From an uncultured Lachnospiraceae bacterium (GTDB lineage: Bacteria; Bacillota; Clostridia; Lachnospirales; Lachnospiraceae): a stretch of DNA of 64,000 bases. The number at the start of each line of letters is the position of its first letter. Position 1 is the first letter of the stretch. The translations under genes were made by a program, and so were the position numbers. Below, one piece after another: positions 43,720 through 52,806 of this stretch. The DNA lies in contig CAJOMN010000009.1 in assembly GCA_905235745.1 (NCBI GenBank), positions 1-64,000 on the forward strand, in the 5' to 3' direction. The notes below the pieces were generated by a model. The model had not been told where the DNA came from. It searched no databases and worked only from the letters and a program-made list of their open reading frames with translations.

Positions 43720-44898
43720 GTGGATTATTTCGATAATGATGATAAAGGTTCATATCAGAAAACGGTCGCAATGTGTGTGGCGGCAGCCTCGCTTGTCATA
43801 CTTCTGTTTCTCGTGATCCTGTATGTGAATTCGGATAAGGATACGCAGCGCCCTGCGGCAGCCGTACAGAATGAGGAGGTCGAAGAGGAGGATGTATTAT
43901 CCGACAGTCGTAATATAACCTCGGATGAGCTCGAATTCTGGAATGACGCGAAGAAAAGCACGCCGGTTCCGAAAGAGGAGGATGGCAAACTTACGCCGTA
44001 CAAAGACCCGGAAAACAAAGACATGGATGCGGAAGAGGCTATCGCCAACAACAGTACAACGGATAATAACAGGAAGCGGGATGATTCCGATTCGGACGAT
44101 ACTGCCGGAAATGGGCCCGCCGATGACAGGGAGTATGATAAAGATGACTATATAGCGATAGAAGACGACAGGGGTAAAAAGACTTATTATGAGATCAAAA
44201 AGGATGTTGCCGGGAACAATTACGATCTTGAAAACAACCTGATAACAGAGAACGGGATGCTGACATACAAGGATTCAAAGCGCGAATCGATAAAGGGCGT
44301 TGATCTGTCCAAGTATAACGGAACGGTTGATTTTACCAGGCTCAGGGATGCGGGGATCGGTTTTGCAATGCTAAGGCTCGGAAGCCGCGGATACGGTTCG
44401 GGTGCCATCAGTCTTGACGAAAAGTTTGTCGAGTATGCGCAGAATGCGCAGATGGCAGGCATACAGACCGGAGCATATTTCTATTCGCAGGCGGTCAATG
44501 AAACGGAAGCTGTCGAAGAGGCCAATTATATAGTGGGGGCTGTATCCGGGTTTAATGTCAAATATCCGATAGCAATCGATATTGAAAGAGTGACAGGGGA
44601 TGAAGCGAGAACGGATAAACTGACCAATCAGGAAAGAACCGCGATAGTGAAGATGTTCTGCGATACAGTGAAAGGATACGGATACAAGCCGGTCATATAC
44701 GCTACAACAGAAATGCTTGTGGGCGGCCTTAATATTGAAGAGCTTGCAGACTATGATGTATGGCTTGCCGACGAGAAGATACCTACTGATTATCCGTACA
44801 GGTTCAGTATGTGGCAGTATAACAAAAAAGGGCATATCGATGGAATAACAGGCGATATTGATCTGGATATCAGTTTTATCGACTACGAAAAGAAATAA
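43720..44898 (+). CDS. GH25 family lysozyme, membrane-anchored
   Basis: A 392-residue protein starting at GTG 43720 after ggggcgg. An N-terminal membrane helix (~17-34) is followed by a long acidic, low-complexity linker (~40-165) and a C-terminal GH25 muramidase domain starting GVDLSKYNGTVDF, with catalytic Asp/Glu residues in AIDIERVT. It cleaves the glycan of peptidoglycan, anchored on the outer face. It is divergent from apbE and probably independent of it. Confidence 0.9.
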   Translation: MDYFDNDDKGSYQKTVAMCVAAASLVILLFLVILYVNSDKDTQRPAAAVQNEEVEEEDVLSDSRNITSDELEFWNDAKKSTPVPKEEDGKLTPYKDPENKDMDAEEAIANNSTTDNNRKRDDSDSDDTAGNGPADDREYDKDDYIAIEDDRGKKTYYEIKKDVAGNNYDLENNLITENGMLTYKDSKRESIKGVDLSKYNGTVDFTRLRDAGIGFAMLRLGSRGYGSGAISLDEKFVEYAQNAQMAGIQTGAYFYSQAVNETEAVEEANYIVGAVSGFNVKYPIAIDIERVTGDEARTDKLTNQERTAIVKMFCDTVKGYGYKPVIYATTEMLVGGLNIEELADYDVWLADEKIPTDYPYRFSMWQYNKKGHIDGITGDIDLDISFIDYEKK

Positions 44899-44993
44899 TT
44901 TGGGAGGTTTTGATAAATATAGTCAAAATTTTCTATGAAATATTGTGAAAAATATAGAAATGTAATAATTTTGTAACACATTAAGGATTTTTG

Positions 44994-45002
44994 TGATAGA
45001 AT
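44994..45002 (+). promoter_or_regulatory. Extended -10 promoter for the SleB-like gene
   Basis: TGA-TAGAAT with TAGAAT at 44997-45002; TTGTAA at 44971 is a poor -35 because the spacer is 20 nt. The upstream 44899-44990 is AT-rich with no gene. Confidence 0.35.
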
Positions 45003-45029
45003 ATCCCTTGCCGTGGAGGTTGGTTATTT

Positions 45030-45779
45030 ATGGCAAAAGTATTCAAACAACTGATATCCGTTATGAAGTGCGTCAGATTTGACACTCACTTATGGTGCCT
45101 GAGCGTGATCGGCGGAGCGGTTCTGCTATGCGTAAGCTTCTTTGTGGAGCCGTCGACGAGAGAACTGGAAGTTGCCGTCAGCGATCCGCAGATCTATGCA
45201 CAGAGGAAAGTAATTGAATACAGTTCGGTACTCGGCAGTCTGATGAAGGGTGATATACCCGATGATGAAGCGCAGGATATCATTGAATCGATCCCGGTTT
45301 TTGACGGTATATCGTCGGACAGTATCGTAGGAAGTCTGGAATCTATCGATGACTATTTTTCGGATGATGCGGATAATGCATCCGGTTTTGCCGCCGCAGG
45401 TGATGCCGAAGTGGATCTGTCAAGTGTTTATCCCGCCGAAGACATTGATGCACTTGCCCGGCTGGTGCAGTGCGAAGCTACGTCGGAGGATCGGGACGGC
45501 AAGGTGCTTGTTGCATCGGTCGTACTTAACAGGGTTGATTCCGGAATATGGGGAGACGATATCATGTCCGTTATTGAGTCTCCCGGTCAGTTTGCGCCCG
45601 TTGACAACGGAGCCTATAAGGTCACCGTTGCTGATGATGAGACAAAGGATGCCGTACTTACGGCGATAATGGACGGAGATATCTCACACGGTGCGCTTTA
45701 TTTCCAGAAGAGCAGCGATAAGATATGGGGCAACAAACAGTATCTGTTCCGGTACGGCTCCCATTCATTCTACAAATAA
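45030..45779 (+). CDS. SleB/CwlJ-type cell wall hydrolase, membrane-anchored
   Basis: A 249-residue protein with a membrane helix at ~25-41 and a C-terminal hydrolase_2 domain: ALARLVQCEATSED with the catalytic Glu, VASVVLNRVDSG, and YFQKSSDKIWGNKQYLFRYGSHSFYK at the end. The family includes spore-cortex lytic SleB and CwlJ but also general wall hydrolases. The long region between helix and domain is acidic. It follows the GH25 gene but has its own promoter-like sequence, and ends at a hairpin at 45831. Confidence 0.85.
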   Translation: MAKVFKQLISVMKCVRFDTHLWCLSVIGGAVLLCVSFFVEPSTRELEVAVSDPQIYAQRKVIEYSSVLGSLMKGDIPDDEAQDIIESIPVFDGISSDSIVGSLESIDDYFSDDADNASGFAAAGDAEVDLSSVYPAEDIDALARLVQCEATSEDRDGKVLVASVVLNRVDSGIWGDDIMSVIESPGQFAPVDNGAYKVTVADDETKDAVLTAIMDGDISHGALYFQKSSDKIWGNKQYLFRYGSHSFYK

Positions 45780-45801
45780 CAGCAGGAACTGAATATATCG
45801 T

Positions 45802-45820
45802 AAACGAATTACATTCGTTT
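45802..45820 (+). repeat. Short palindrome, copy 2
   Basis: AAACGAAT TAC ATTCGTTT between the SleB-like gene and the bidirectional terminator; matches the one at 25637-25652 over its arms. Confidence 0.5.
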
Positions 45821-45830
45821 GCTTAATAAC

Positions 45831-45859
45831 AAGACCCGGCGGATGTTCTGCCGGGTCTT
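45831..45859. terminator. Hairpin terminator between convergent genes
   Basis: AAGACCCGGC (45831-45840) pairs perfectly with GCCGGGTCTT (45850-45859). Tails on both sides are A/T-rich but without a long T-run. It lies between the SleB-like gene (+) and the AP2-repeat gene (-). Confidence 0.7.
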
Positions 45860-45863
45860 ATTA

Positions 45864-46652
45864 TCAGGAAAAATCATTAAATATACGATCCGATATCGGT
45901 ACCTTCAGATACATCATCGCATATTCCTGGGCTGTCAGCGATTCGATGTAATTCTGACTGAATCTCTTGCCGGGACGGGCTTTTTTGATAATGTCAGCCG
46001 CCTTGTTGTATGCAATTGCCGCCTCAATCTCGGTGTCATATGTTCCTATCGTGTACAGCCCGTTCACGAGTATACGCGCCGTATATTTGGTATATACGCT
46101 TCTCTTTACCGCATATACACCGGTATAACGGTTGATAATCTCTATATTGTCATATCTGAAATCATAACGGTCACCGTTGATGAAACGGTAATCCCTGTTC
46201 AGAACCGCATGGGGCTTGATCCCGTAACGCGAGTACAGATTGACCTGCATTCCGTAATCCGCGACCCACAGATGCCCTTTGCGGCGGCTGATCTTATGGC
46301 TTGCGAAATAGAACAGATCATCTATGTCGAACTTTAATATCATCGACGGAGTCAGATAATACTGGAAATATGTCTTCTCAAGATAAATGGGATTCTTGAT
46401 ATATACGTTGTTGTCGCGGAAGTTGATGACGGTCACGAACTTGTCAAATGACAGAGGAGTATCCATCCTGTAAGCATCTATCGTGATGCTGCTGTTCGAT
46501 ATGATATCCTTTGCCACCTTGTAGGCCGCATGTGCGCGCTCCTCCGTATCGTAGCTTCCGAGACTGATATGCTTGTTCTTGTATGTGATCGAACTTCTGT
46601 AGTAGTATTTTCCGTTCTTAAGCTTTGCTTTGAATGCTCCGGCAAGTGCCAT
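45864..46652 (-). CDS. AP2-repeat protein with HNH-like centre
   Basis: A 262-residue protein from the ATG at 46652, which is preceded on its strand by a strong gaggggggaag ribosome binding site. It contains two AP2-like DNA-binding repeats, residues ~8-50 (YRSSITYKNKHISLGSYDTE then AAYKVAKDI) and ~190-230 (TARILVNGLYTIGTYDTE then AAIAYNKAADII). Between them YDFRYDNIEIINRYTGVYAVKR resembles the RKSNLRVVT end of HNH homing endonucleases, but the catalytic His-Asn-His is not evident. This is the architecture of domesticated homing-endonuclease relatives used as DNA-binding proteins. Function unknown. Confidence 0.7.
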   Translation of the reverse strand: MALAGAFKAKLKNGKYYYRSSITYKNKHISLGSYDTEERAHAAYKVAKDIISNSSITIDAYRMDTPLSFDKFVTVINFRDNNVYIKNPIYLEKTYFQYYLTPSMILKFDIDDLFYFASHKISRRKGHLWVADYGMQVNLYSRYGIKPHAVLNRDYRFINGDRYDFRYDNIEIINRYTGVYAVKRSVYTKYTARILVNGLYTIGTYDTEIEAAIAYNKAADIIKKARPGKRFSQNYIESLTAQEYAMMYLKVPISDRIFNDFS

Positions 46653-46681
46653 TTTCTTCCCCCCTCTTATGAACATTGTGA

Positions 46682-46687
46682 ATTATA
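46682..46687 (-). promoter_or_regulatory. -10 box of the AP2-repeat gene, with repeated GTTCAC flanks
   Basis: On the minus strand TATAAT at 46687-46682, 30 nt before the ATG. Upstream are two direct GTTCAC copies (46701-46706 and 46715-46720) and one inverted GTGAA (46679-46683), possible operator half-sites. Confidence 0.4.
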
Positions 46688-46796
46688 ACGAATTAAATCC
46701 GTTCACTGTAATTTGTTCACTTTTATAAGATAACACATCCGTGCATTTTTTGCATCAATAAAAACAAAAAAAGTATGATTTTTGATCCAAACCCGA

Positions 46797-46825
46797 TTGA
46801 CATTAAACATCATATAGTGTTAAAT
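46797..46825 (+). promoter_or_regulatory. Promoter of nrdDG
   Basis: TTGACA (perfect -35) at 46797-46802, 17-nt spacer, TTAAAT at 46820-46825. Two NrdR boxes flank the -10. Confidence 0.7.
46805..46820 (+). promoter_or_regulatory. NrdR box 1
   Basis: AAACATCATATAGTGT matches the palindromic NrdR consensus (ACACAATATATTGTGT type) at 12-13 of 16 positions, and lies within the promoter spacer up to the -10. Confidence 0.7.
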
Positions 46826-46836
46826 AATTAAAAACA

Positions 46837-46852
46837 ATACAAGATATTGTTT
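46837..46852 (+). promoter_or_regulatory. NrdR box 2
   Basis: ATACAAGATATTGTTT matches the NrdR consensus at 13 of 16 positions. It begins 32 nt after box 1 (16-nt gap), three helical turns, the usual spacing of NrdR box pairs. Confidence 0.7.
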
Positions 46853-46876
46853 ATTTTTGCTGTTCGGGAGGTTATT

Positions 46877-49081
46877 ATGGCGGTATTATCCACAGAAGCA
46901 GACACTACCATGAATACAGAGGAAGGAATCGATTACGCCTCGCTTTACAAACCTGACAAGCCGGTCAGGATGATCAAAAAGGACGGAACGCGGGAGGATT
47001 TCAACGTACAGAAGGTCGTTGATGCCGTCGCCAAGTCGGCATACAGGGCGCTCACCAAGTTTACCGACGAGGAGAACGCTTTCATATGCCAGAAGGTTGT
47101 TGACCGTGTCAATGAGCTCGGGGCAGACGAGATACCTATCCCGGTCATGCATAATATCGTCGAATCCGCTCTTGAGGATGTCAAGCCGATAGTTGCCAAG
47201 AGCTACAGGGATTACCGCAATTACAAGCAGGATTTTGTCAGGATGCTCGATGACGTATATATGAAGAGCCAGTCGATCATGTATATCGGAGACAAGGAGA
47301 ACGCGAATACGGATTCCGCGCTCGTATCGACCAAGAGAAGCCTGATATTCAACCAGTTCAACAAGGAACTGTATCAGAAGTTCTTCCTTACGACCGAGGA
47401 GATACAGGCATGCCGTGACGGTTACATATATATACATGATATGTCTGCAAGGCGCGATACGATGAACTGCTGCCTGTTTGACGTTGAGAACGTTCTGCGC
47501 GGCGGATTCGAAATGGGCAACATATGGTACAACGAGCCAAAGACACTTGACGTTGCCTTTGATGTCATAGGGGATATAGTATTGTCGGCCGCAAGCCAGC
47601 AGTACGGCGGGTTCACCGTGCCTTCCGTCGAGCTGATACTGGAGCCATACGCCGAAAAGAGTTACAAGAAGTATATCGACAAGTACATGGCTCTCGGAAT
47701 CAGTGAAGAGCTTGCCAAGGAAGAGGCCGAGAAGGACGTGCACCGTGATTTTGAGCAGGGTTTCCAGGGATGGGAATACAAGTTCAACACCGTGGCAAGT
47801 TCGCGCGGAGACTATCCTTTCATTACCGTTACCGCCGGTACCGGAACAGGCAGATTTGCCAGGATGGCGACGATAACGATGCTTGATGTCAGAAGGAAGG
47901 GGCAGGGCAAGAAGGAATGCAAGAAGCCTGTGCTGTTTCCTAAGATCGTATTCCTGTATGACGAGAATCTCCATGGCCCCGGCAAGGAGCTTGAGGATGT
48001 ATTCGAAGCCGGTGTCAGATGTTCGAGCAAGACAATGTATCCCGACTGGCTGTCTCTTACGGGCAAAGGATATATCGCGTCCATGTACAAGCGTTACGGC
48101 AAGATAATCTCACCAATGGGCTGCCGTGCTTTTCTGTCACCGTGGTATGAAAGAGGCGGGATGCATCCGGCAGATGATGATGATGTTCCGGTATTTGTCG
48201 GACGTTTCAATATAGGTGCCGTGTCCCTTAACCTTCCGATGATCCTTGCCAAGTCAAGGCAGGAATCGAAGGATTTCTACACGGTTCTTGACTATTACCT
48301 GAATCTTATCAGGCAGCTTCATATCAGAACATATGCGTACCTCGGCGAGATGCGTGCATCGACGAATCCGCTCGCATACTGCGAGGGTGGATTCTATCAG
48401 GGGCACCTGAAGCTTACCGACAAGATCAAGCCGCTTCTGAAGTACGCGACGGCATCATTCGGTATTACCGCGCTCAACGAGCTTCAGGAGCTGTATAACG
48501 GCAAATCGCTCTATGAGGACGGACAGTTTGCCCTTGAAGTGCTTGAATACATCAACAAGAAGATCGGAGAGTTCAAGGAAGAAGACGGAAACCTGTATGC
48601 CATATACGGTACGCCGGCCGAGAACCTGTGCGGTCTGCAGGTCAAGCAGTTCAGAAAGAAATACGGCATAATCGAGAACGTTTCCGACAGGGAATATGTA
48701 TCCAACAGCTTCCACTGTCATGTTTCCGAGGATATCACACCGATCGAGAAGCAGGATAGTGAATACAGATTCTGGGAGCTTTCGAACGGCGGCAAGATCC
48801 AGTATGTGAGGTATCCTATCGATTATAATCTCGGAGCGATACGGACTCTTATCAACAGGGCGATGGATATGGGACTGTATGAAGGTGTCAACATGTCTCT
48901 GGCATATTGCGATGACTGCGGGCATCAGGAGCTTGAGATGGACGTATGCCCCAAGTGCGGGAGCAGGAACCTTACCAAGATCGACAGGATGAACGGATAT
49001 CTGTCATATTCGAGAGTTCACGGAGATACACGTCTGAATGATGCCAAGATGGCGGAGATCGCTGAAAGGAAGAGCATGTAA
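46877..49081 (+). CDS. nrdD: Anaerobic ribonucleoside-triphosphate reductase
   Basis: A 734-residue class III (glycyl radical) ribonucleotide reductase from the ATG at 46877 after cgggagg. An N-terminal ATP-cone (MIKKDGTREDFNVQKVVDAVAKSAYRA split over ~25-60) gives allosteric control. The C-terminal zinc site is CDDCGHQELEMDVCPKCGS and the glycyl radical lies in RMNGYLSYSR close to the end. It reduces NTPs to dNTPs under anaerobic conditions, activated by the next gene product. Two NrdR boxes sit at its promoter. Confidence 0.97.
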   Translation: MAVLSTEADTTMNTEEGIDYASLYKPDKPVRMIKKDGTREDFNVQKVVDAVAKSAYRALTKFTDEENAFICQKVVDRVNELGADEIPIPVMHNIVESALEDVKPIVAKSYRDYRNYKQDFVRMLDDVYMKSQSIMYIGDKENANTDSALVSTKRSLIFNQFNKELYQKFFLTTEEIQACRDGYIYIHDMSARRDTMNCCLFDVENVLRGGFEMGNIWYNEPKTLDVAFDVIGDIVLSAASQQYGGFTVPSVELILEPYAEKSYKKYIDKYMALGISEELAKEEAEKDVHRDFEQGFQGWEYKFNTVASSRGDYPFITVTAGTGTGRFARMATITMLDVRRKGQGKKECKKPVLFPKIVFLYDENLHGPGKELEDVFEAGVRCSSKTMYPDWLSLTGKGYIASMYKRYGKIISPMGCRAFLSPWYERGGMHPADDDDVPVFVGRFNIGAVSLNLPMILAKSRQESKDFYTVLDYYLNLIRQLHIRTYAYLGEMRASTNPLAYCEGGFYQGHLKLTDKIKPLLKYATASFGITALNELQELYNGKSLYEDGQFALEVLEYINKKIGEFKEEDGNLYAIYGTPAENLCGLQVKQFRKKYGIIENVSDREYVSNSFHCHVSEDITPIEKQDSEYRFWELSNGGKIQYVRYPIDYNLGAIRTLINRAMDMGLYEGVNMSLAYCDDCGHQELEMDVCPKCGSRNLTKIDRMNGYLSYSRVHGDTRLNDAKMAEIAERKSM

Positions 49082-49590
49082 TGAGATATCACAACATTAC
49101 GAAGGACGACATGCTCAACGGCGACGGTCTCCGTGTCGTATTGTGGGTCGCCGGCTGCTCCCACTGCTGCGAGGGCTGCCAGAATCCCTCTACATGGGAT
49201 CCGAACGGAGGACTGTACTTCGATGAAAGCGTGCAAGAGGAGCTGTTTACCGAGCTTCGCAAGCCGTATATATCCGGCATCACATTTACCGGAGGAGATC
49301 CGATGTACTGCACCAACTACCCGGATGTCAGGAATCTTGCGGAAGAGATCAAGAACAAGTTTCCGGGTAAGAACATCTGGATGTATACGGGAGAGGTCTG
49401 GGAGAATCTTTACGAAGACCCTATAATCAAGTATATTGACGTTCTGGTAGACGGGGAATTTCATATAGAGGAGCGGGATGTCAAGCTGCTGTGGAAGGGA
49501 AGCGCGAACCAGCGCGTGATTGATGTGGCAGCAACTCTCGCTTCCGATACCCCCGGGATTCCCGTTATCTTCTGCCAGGATTATTATTGA
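49081..49590 (+). CDS. nrdG: Anaerobic ribonucleotide reductase-activating protein
   Basis: A 169-residue radical-SAM activase: the C-x3-C-x2-C cluster motif is CSHCCEGC (near 25-32), and the GITFTGGDPM motif follows. It makes the glycyl radical on NrdD. It shares a TAATG stop/start with nrdD, so it is translationally coupled. Confidence 0.97.
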   Translation: MRYHNITKDDMLNGDGLRVVLWVAGCSHCCEGCQNPSTWDPNGGLYFDESVQEELFTELRKPYISGITFTGGDPMYCTNYPDVRNLAEEIKNKFPGKNIWMYTGEVWENLYEDPIIKYIDVLVDGEFHIEERDVKLLWKGSANQRVIDVAATLASDTPGIPVIFCQDYY

Positions 49591-49607
49591 ACGGAGCATA
49601 GTGGAAT

Positions 49608-50120
49608 ATGAATAGAATTGCACAATTTGAAAAGGTAAGCTTCGCGCAGTTTCGCGAAAGTGTTCTTGGGGATTTCGGTGACGATCCCGGACGGATACAG
49701 AATATGTACGACATGATCGAACTTCCGAAAAGGGCTACGGCAGGAAGTGCGGGGTATGATTTTGGCACGCCGTTTGATATCCATCTGGAAAGCGGCAGGA
49801 CCGTAAAGGTACCTACAGGGATAAGAGCCAGGATGGATGAGGACTGGGTGCTCATGATATTCCCGAGGAGCGGTCTCGGATTCAAATACAGGCTGCAGCT
49901 TGACAATACCGTCGGGATAATTGACAGCGATTATTATTTCTCCGATAATGAAGGACACATATTCATTAAGATCACGAACGATTCTAATGATGGAAAGGTA
50001 CTGGATATCAAGGCCGGATCGGGGTTCGCGCAGGGTCTGTTCATTCCGTACGGGATAACGCATGACGATGATGCAAGCGCCATTCGTAACGGCGGATTCG
50101 GGAGCACGGATAAGGCCTGA
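49608..50120 (+). CDS. dut: dUTP diphosphatase
   Basis: A 170-residue trimeric-type dUTPase: motif 1 AGSAGYDFGTP, motif 2 PRSGLGFKYRL, motif 3 LDNTVGIIDSDYY, motif 4 GFAQGLFIPYGI, and C-terminal motif 5 RNGGFGST. It converts dUTP to dUMP, keeping uracil out of DNA. An N-terminal extension of ~35 residues precedes the core. It follows nrdG by 17 nt, so dNTP supply and quality control are in one operon. Confidence 0.93.
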   Translation: MNRIAQFEKVSFAQFRESVLGDFGDDPGRIQNMYDMIELPKRATAGSAGYDFGTPFDIHLESGRTVKVPTGIRARMDEDWVLMIFPRSGLGFKYRLQLDNTVGIIDSDYYFSDNEGHIFIKITNDSNDGKVLDIKAGSGFAQGLFIPYGITHDDDASAIRNGGFGSTDKA

Positions 50121-50135
50121 GACGATGTCTTATTA

Positions 50136-51530
50136 ATGATGGAATACAGCGGTCATATAATCAAAAGCGTTGAAAAGGGAAGCATTGCCGATGAGATGGG
50201 TGTCGAAGCCGGCGATGCTCTTCTTAGTATTGACGGGATGACCGTGGAAGATGTATTTGATTACAGATTCTATATCCAGAGTGAGGAAATAACCGTCCTT
50301 ATCAGGAAACCCGACGGAGAAGAATGGGAGCTTGATATTGAAAAGGATGAGACCGAGGATCTGGGGCTGGAGTTTGACTCCGGACTAATGGATGAATACA
50401 GGAGCTGCCGCAACAAGTGTATATTCTGCTTCATCGACCAGATGCCGCGGGGAATGCGCCCCACGCTGTATTTCAAGGATGACGATTCGAGACTGTCATT
50501 TCTGCAGGGTAACTACGTGACCCTGACCAATATGGACGACCACGATATCGACAGGATAATACGATACCGTTTAAGTCCGATCAATATATCGGTCCACACT
50601 ACGAATCCCGACCTTCGGTGCAGGATGCTTCGCAACCGTTTTGCAGGAGATGCACTCGGCACGATCGGGAGACTATACGATGCCGGGATCGTCATGAACG
50701 CCCAGATCGTACTGTGCAAGGGAGTAAATGACGGGGACGAGCTTCGAACGACGCTGCGCGACCTTCTGGAATATGCGCCCGTCATGCAGTCAGTATCGGT
50801 CGTGCCCGTGGGACTTACCAGATACAGGGAGGGTCTGTATCCTCTTGCAAGGCTCGGTAAAGAGGACGCCGAGGAGGCGCTTTCGATCATCGGCGAGGTC
50901 TCAAAGGAAGCATACGACAGGCACGGGATACATTTCGCCCATGCTTCGGATGAGATATATATACTTGCGGGTAGGAATATACCGCCCGCGGATGAATATG
51001 ATGATTATCCCCAGCTTGAAAACGGCGTCGGAATGCTGCGGCTGATGCAAGACCGGTATGAGAGCGCATATAATGACATCAAGCGCGATATAGACGGGGG
51101 AAAGATCGATCCGGCAATGTACAGCGTATCATTTTCAATAGCGACGGGAATGCTTGCCGCCGGATACGTCGAGCGGGAAACCGAGAGGATATGCAGCCTC
51201 TTTCCCAACGTATCGTTTAATGTATATGCCGTCAGAAATGAATTCTTCGGAGAGGATATTACCGTTTCGGGTCTTATTACCGGCGGCGATATCATCAGCC
51301 AGCTGCGGGGAAGGGATCTTGGCGCCGGTCTCCTGATACCGGAAAGCATGATGAAGGCTGATGAGGACATATTCCTTGATAATACAACGATTGCTGACAT
51401 TGAAAGTGCTTTACAAGTAAAAGTACATATTGTAAAATCAAACGGATTGGATTTGATTGATTTTATTATGAAAGAGCAGAATTATGAGCAAGCCCGTTGT
51501 GGCCATAGTCGGACGCCCCAATGTAGGTAA
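50136..51530 (+). CDS. DUF512 radical-SAM protein with PDZ domain
   Basis: A 464-residue protein: an N-terminal PDZ-like domain (VEKGSIADEMGVEAGDALLSIDG), then a radical-SAM core with C-x3-C-x2-C in CRNKCIFCFIDQ, and the DUF512 domain at the C-terminus. Its biochemical role is unknown; the gene is regularly upstream of der in Clostridia, as here. Its last 47 nt overlap the start of der; the final ~15 residues (YEQARCGHSRTPQCR) read like der sequence in another frame, suggesting the ancestral stop was lost. The ATG at 50136 is doubled with one at 50139. Confidence 0.87.
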   Translation: MMEYSGHIIKSVEKGSIADEMGVEAGDALLSIDGMTVEDVFDYRFYIQSEEITVLIRKPDGEEWELDIEKDETEDLGLEFDSGLMDEYRSCRNKCIFCFIDQMPRGMRPTLYFKDDDSRLSFLQGNYVTLTNMDDHDIDRIIRYRLSPINISVHTTNPDLRCRMLRNRFAGDALGTIGRLYDAGIVMNAQIVLCKGVNDGDELRTTLRDLLEYAPVMQSVSVVPVGLTRYREGLYPLARLGKEDAEEALSIIGEVSKEAYDRHGIHFAHASDEIYILAGRNIPPADEYDDYPQLENGVGMLRLMQDRYESAYNDIKRDIDGGKIDPAMYSVSFSIATGMLAAGYVERETERICSLFPNVSFNVYAVRNEFFGEDITVSGLITGGDIISQLRGRDLGAGLLIPESMMKADEDIFLDNTTIADIESALQVKVHIVKSNGLDLIDFIMKEQNYEQARCGHSRTPQCR

Positions 51531-52806
51531 GTCGTCGCTTTTTAATATACTCGCAGGATCCCGCATTTCGATAGTCAAGGATACTCCGGGTATTACAAGA
51601 GACAGGATCTATGCCGGGTGTTCATGGCTTGACCGCGATTTTACGATAATAGATACCGGCGGTATTGAGCCGGACAGTTCTGATATTATTTTGTCACAGA
51701 TGAGGGAGCAGGCACAGATTGCAATAGATACTGCGGACGTCATCATTTTTATTGTGGATGTAAAACAGGGGCTCGTTGATTCCGATTCAAAGGTCGCGGA
51801 TATGCTCCGGCGCTCATCAAAGCCCGTCGTACTGTGCGTCAATAAGGTTGATGATATCAGAAAATACGGCAATGATGTATATGAGTTCTATAATCTCGGA
51901 ATAGGCGATCCCATCAGTATATCGGCCGCCAACCGTCAGGGACTCGGGGAATTGCTTGATGCCGTTGTGGAGCATTTCCCTCCGGTATCATCCGAAGAGG
52001 AAGAGGACGAGAGGATAAAGGTCGCGATAGTCGGCAAGCCCAATGTCGGAAAATCATCCATGATCAACCGGCTCATCGGGGATGAAAGGGTCATCGTATC
52101 CGACAAGGCCGGAACGACAAGAGATGCGGTCGACACCGTCATCCGCAATAACGGCAGGGAATATGTGTTTATAGATACGGCAGGTCTCAGGCGCAGGAAG
52201 AACGTCAAGGAGGATCTTGAGCGTTACATGGTCGTAAGGACAGTTGCCGCCATCGAGAGGTCGGACGTGACCGTGCTCGTTGTTGATGCAGTTGAAGGCG
52301 TCAGCGAGCAGGATGCCAAGATAGCCGGGATAGCGCACGACGCCGGAAAGGGCATAATAATCGCGGTCAACAAGTGGGATGCCGTCGAGAAGGATTCCAA
52401 GACGAGCCTCAGGTTCGAGAAGAAGATCAGAAGTATCCTGTCGTTTATACCGTATGCGCAGATAATCTTCATATCCGCGCTGACCGGACAGAGGATGAAC
52501 AAGCTCTTCGAGCTTACCGAAGCGGTCTATAATAATGCGTCCATGCGCATAGCAACGGGAGTGCTTAACGAGATAATGTCGGAAGCGGTTGCCATGCAGC
52601 AGCCACCGAGTGACAGGGGACGAAGACTGAAGCTGTTCTATATGACGCAGGTGTCGGTAAAGCCCCCTACTTTTGTCATATTTGTCAATGATAAGGATCT
52701 GATGCATTTTTCCTATACGAGGTACATCGAGAACCGTATACGCGATACATTCGGATTCTCGGGAACACCGCTTAAGTTTATAATAAGGGAAAGGGGAGAC
52801 AAGTGA
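51484..52806 (+). CDS. der: GTPase Der (EngA)
   Basis: A 440-residue protein with two consecutive GTPase domains: GRPNVGKS (near 10-17) and GKPNVGKS (near 184-191), then a KH-like C-terminal domain. It assists 50S ribosome maturation. Both G domains have intact G3 (DTGG and DTAG) and G4 (NKVD and NKWD) motifs. It begins inside the DUF512 gene (47-nt overlap) and overlaps plsY by GTGA. Confidence 0.97.
   Translation: MSKPVVAIVGRPNVGKSSLFNILAGSRISIVKDTPGITRDRIYAGCSWLDRDFTIIDTGGIEPDSSDIILSQMREQAQIAIDTADVIIFIVDVKQGLVDSDSKVADMLRRSSKPVVLCVNKVDDIRKYGNDVYEFYNLGIGDPISISAANRQGLGELLDAVVEHFPPVSSEEEEDERIKVAIVGKPNVGKSSMINRLIGDERVIVSDKAGTTRDAVDTVIRNNGREYVFIDTAGLRRRKNVKEDLERYMVVRTVAAIERSDVTVLVVDAVEGVSEQDAKIAGIAHDAGKGIIIAVNKWDAVEKDSKTSLRFEKKIRSILSFIPYAQIIFISALTGQRMNKLFELTEAVYNNASMRIATGVLNEIMSEAVAMQQPPSDRGRRLKLFYMTQVSVKPPTFVIFVNDKDLMHFSYTRYIENRIRDTFGFSGTPLKFIIRERGDK

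Noticed and set aside
46886-47974. 362-codon open frame on the minus strand
   Set aside because: Antisense to nrdD, whose identity is certain.
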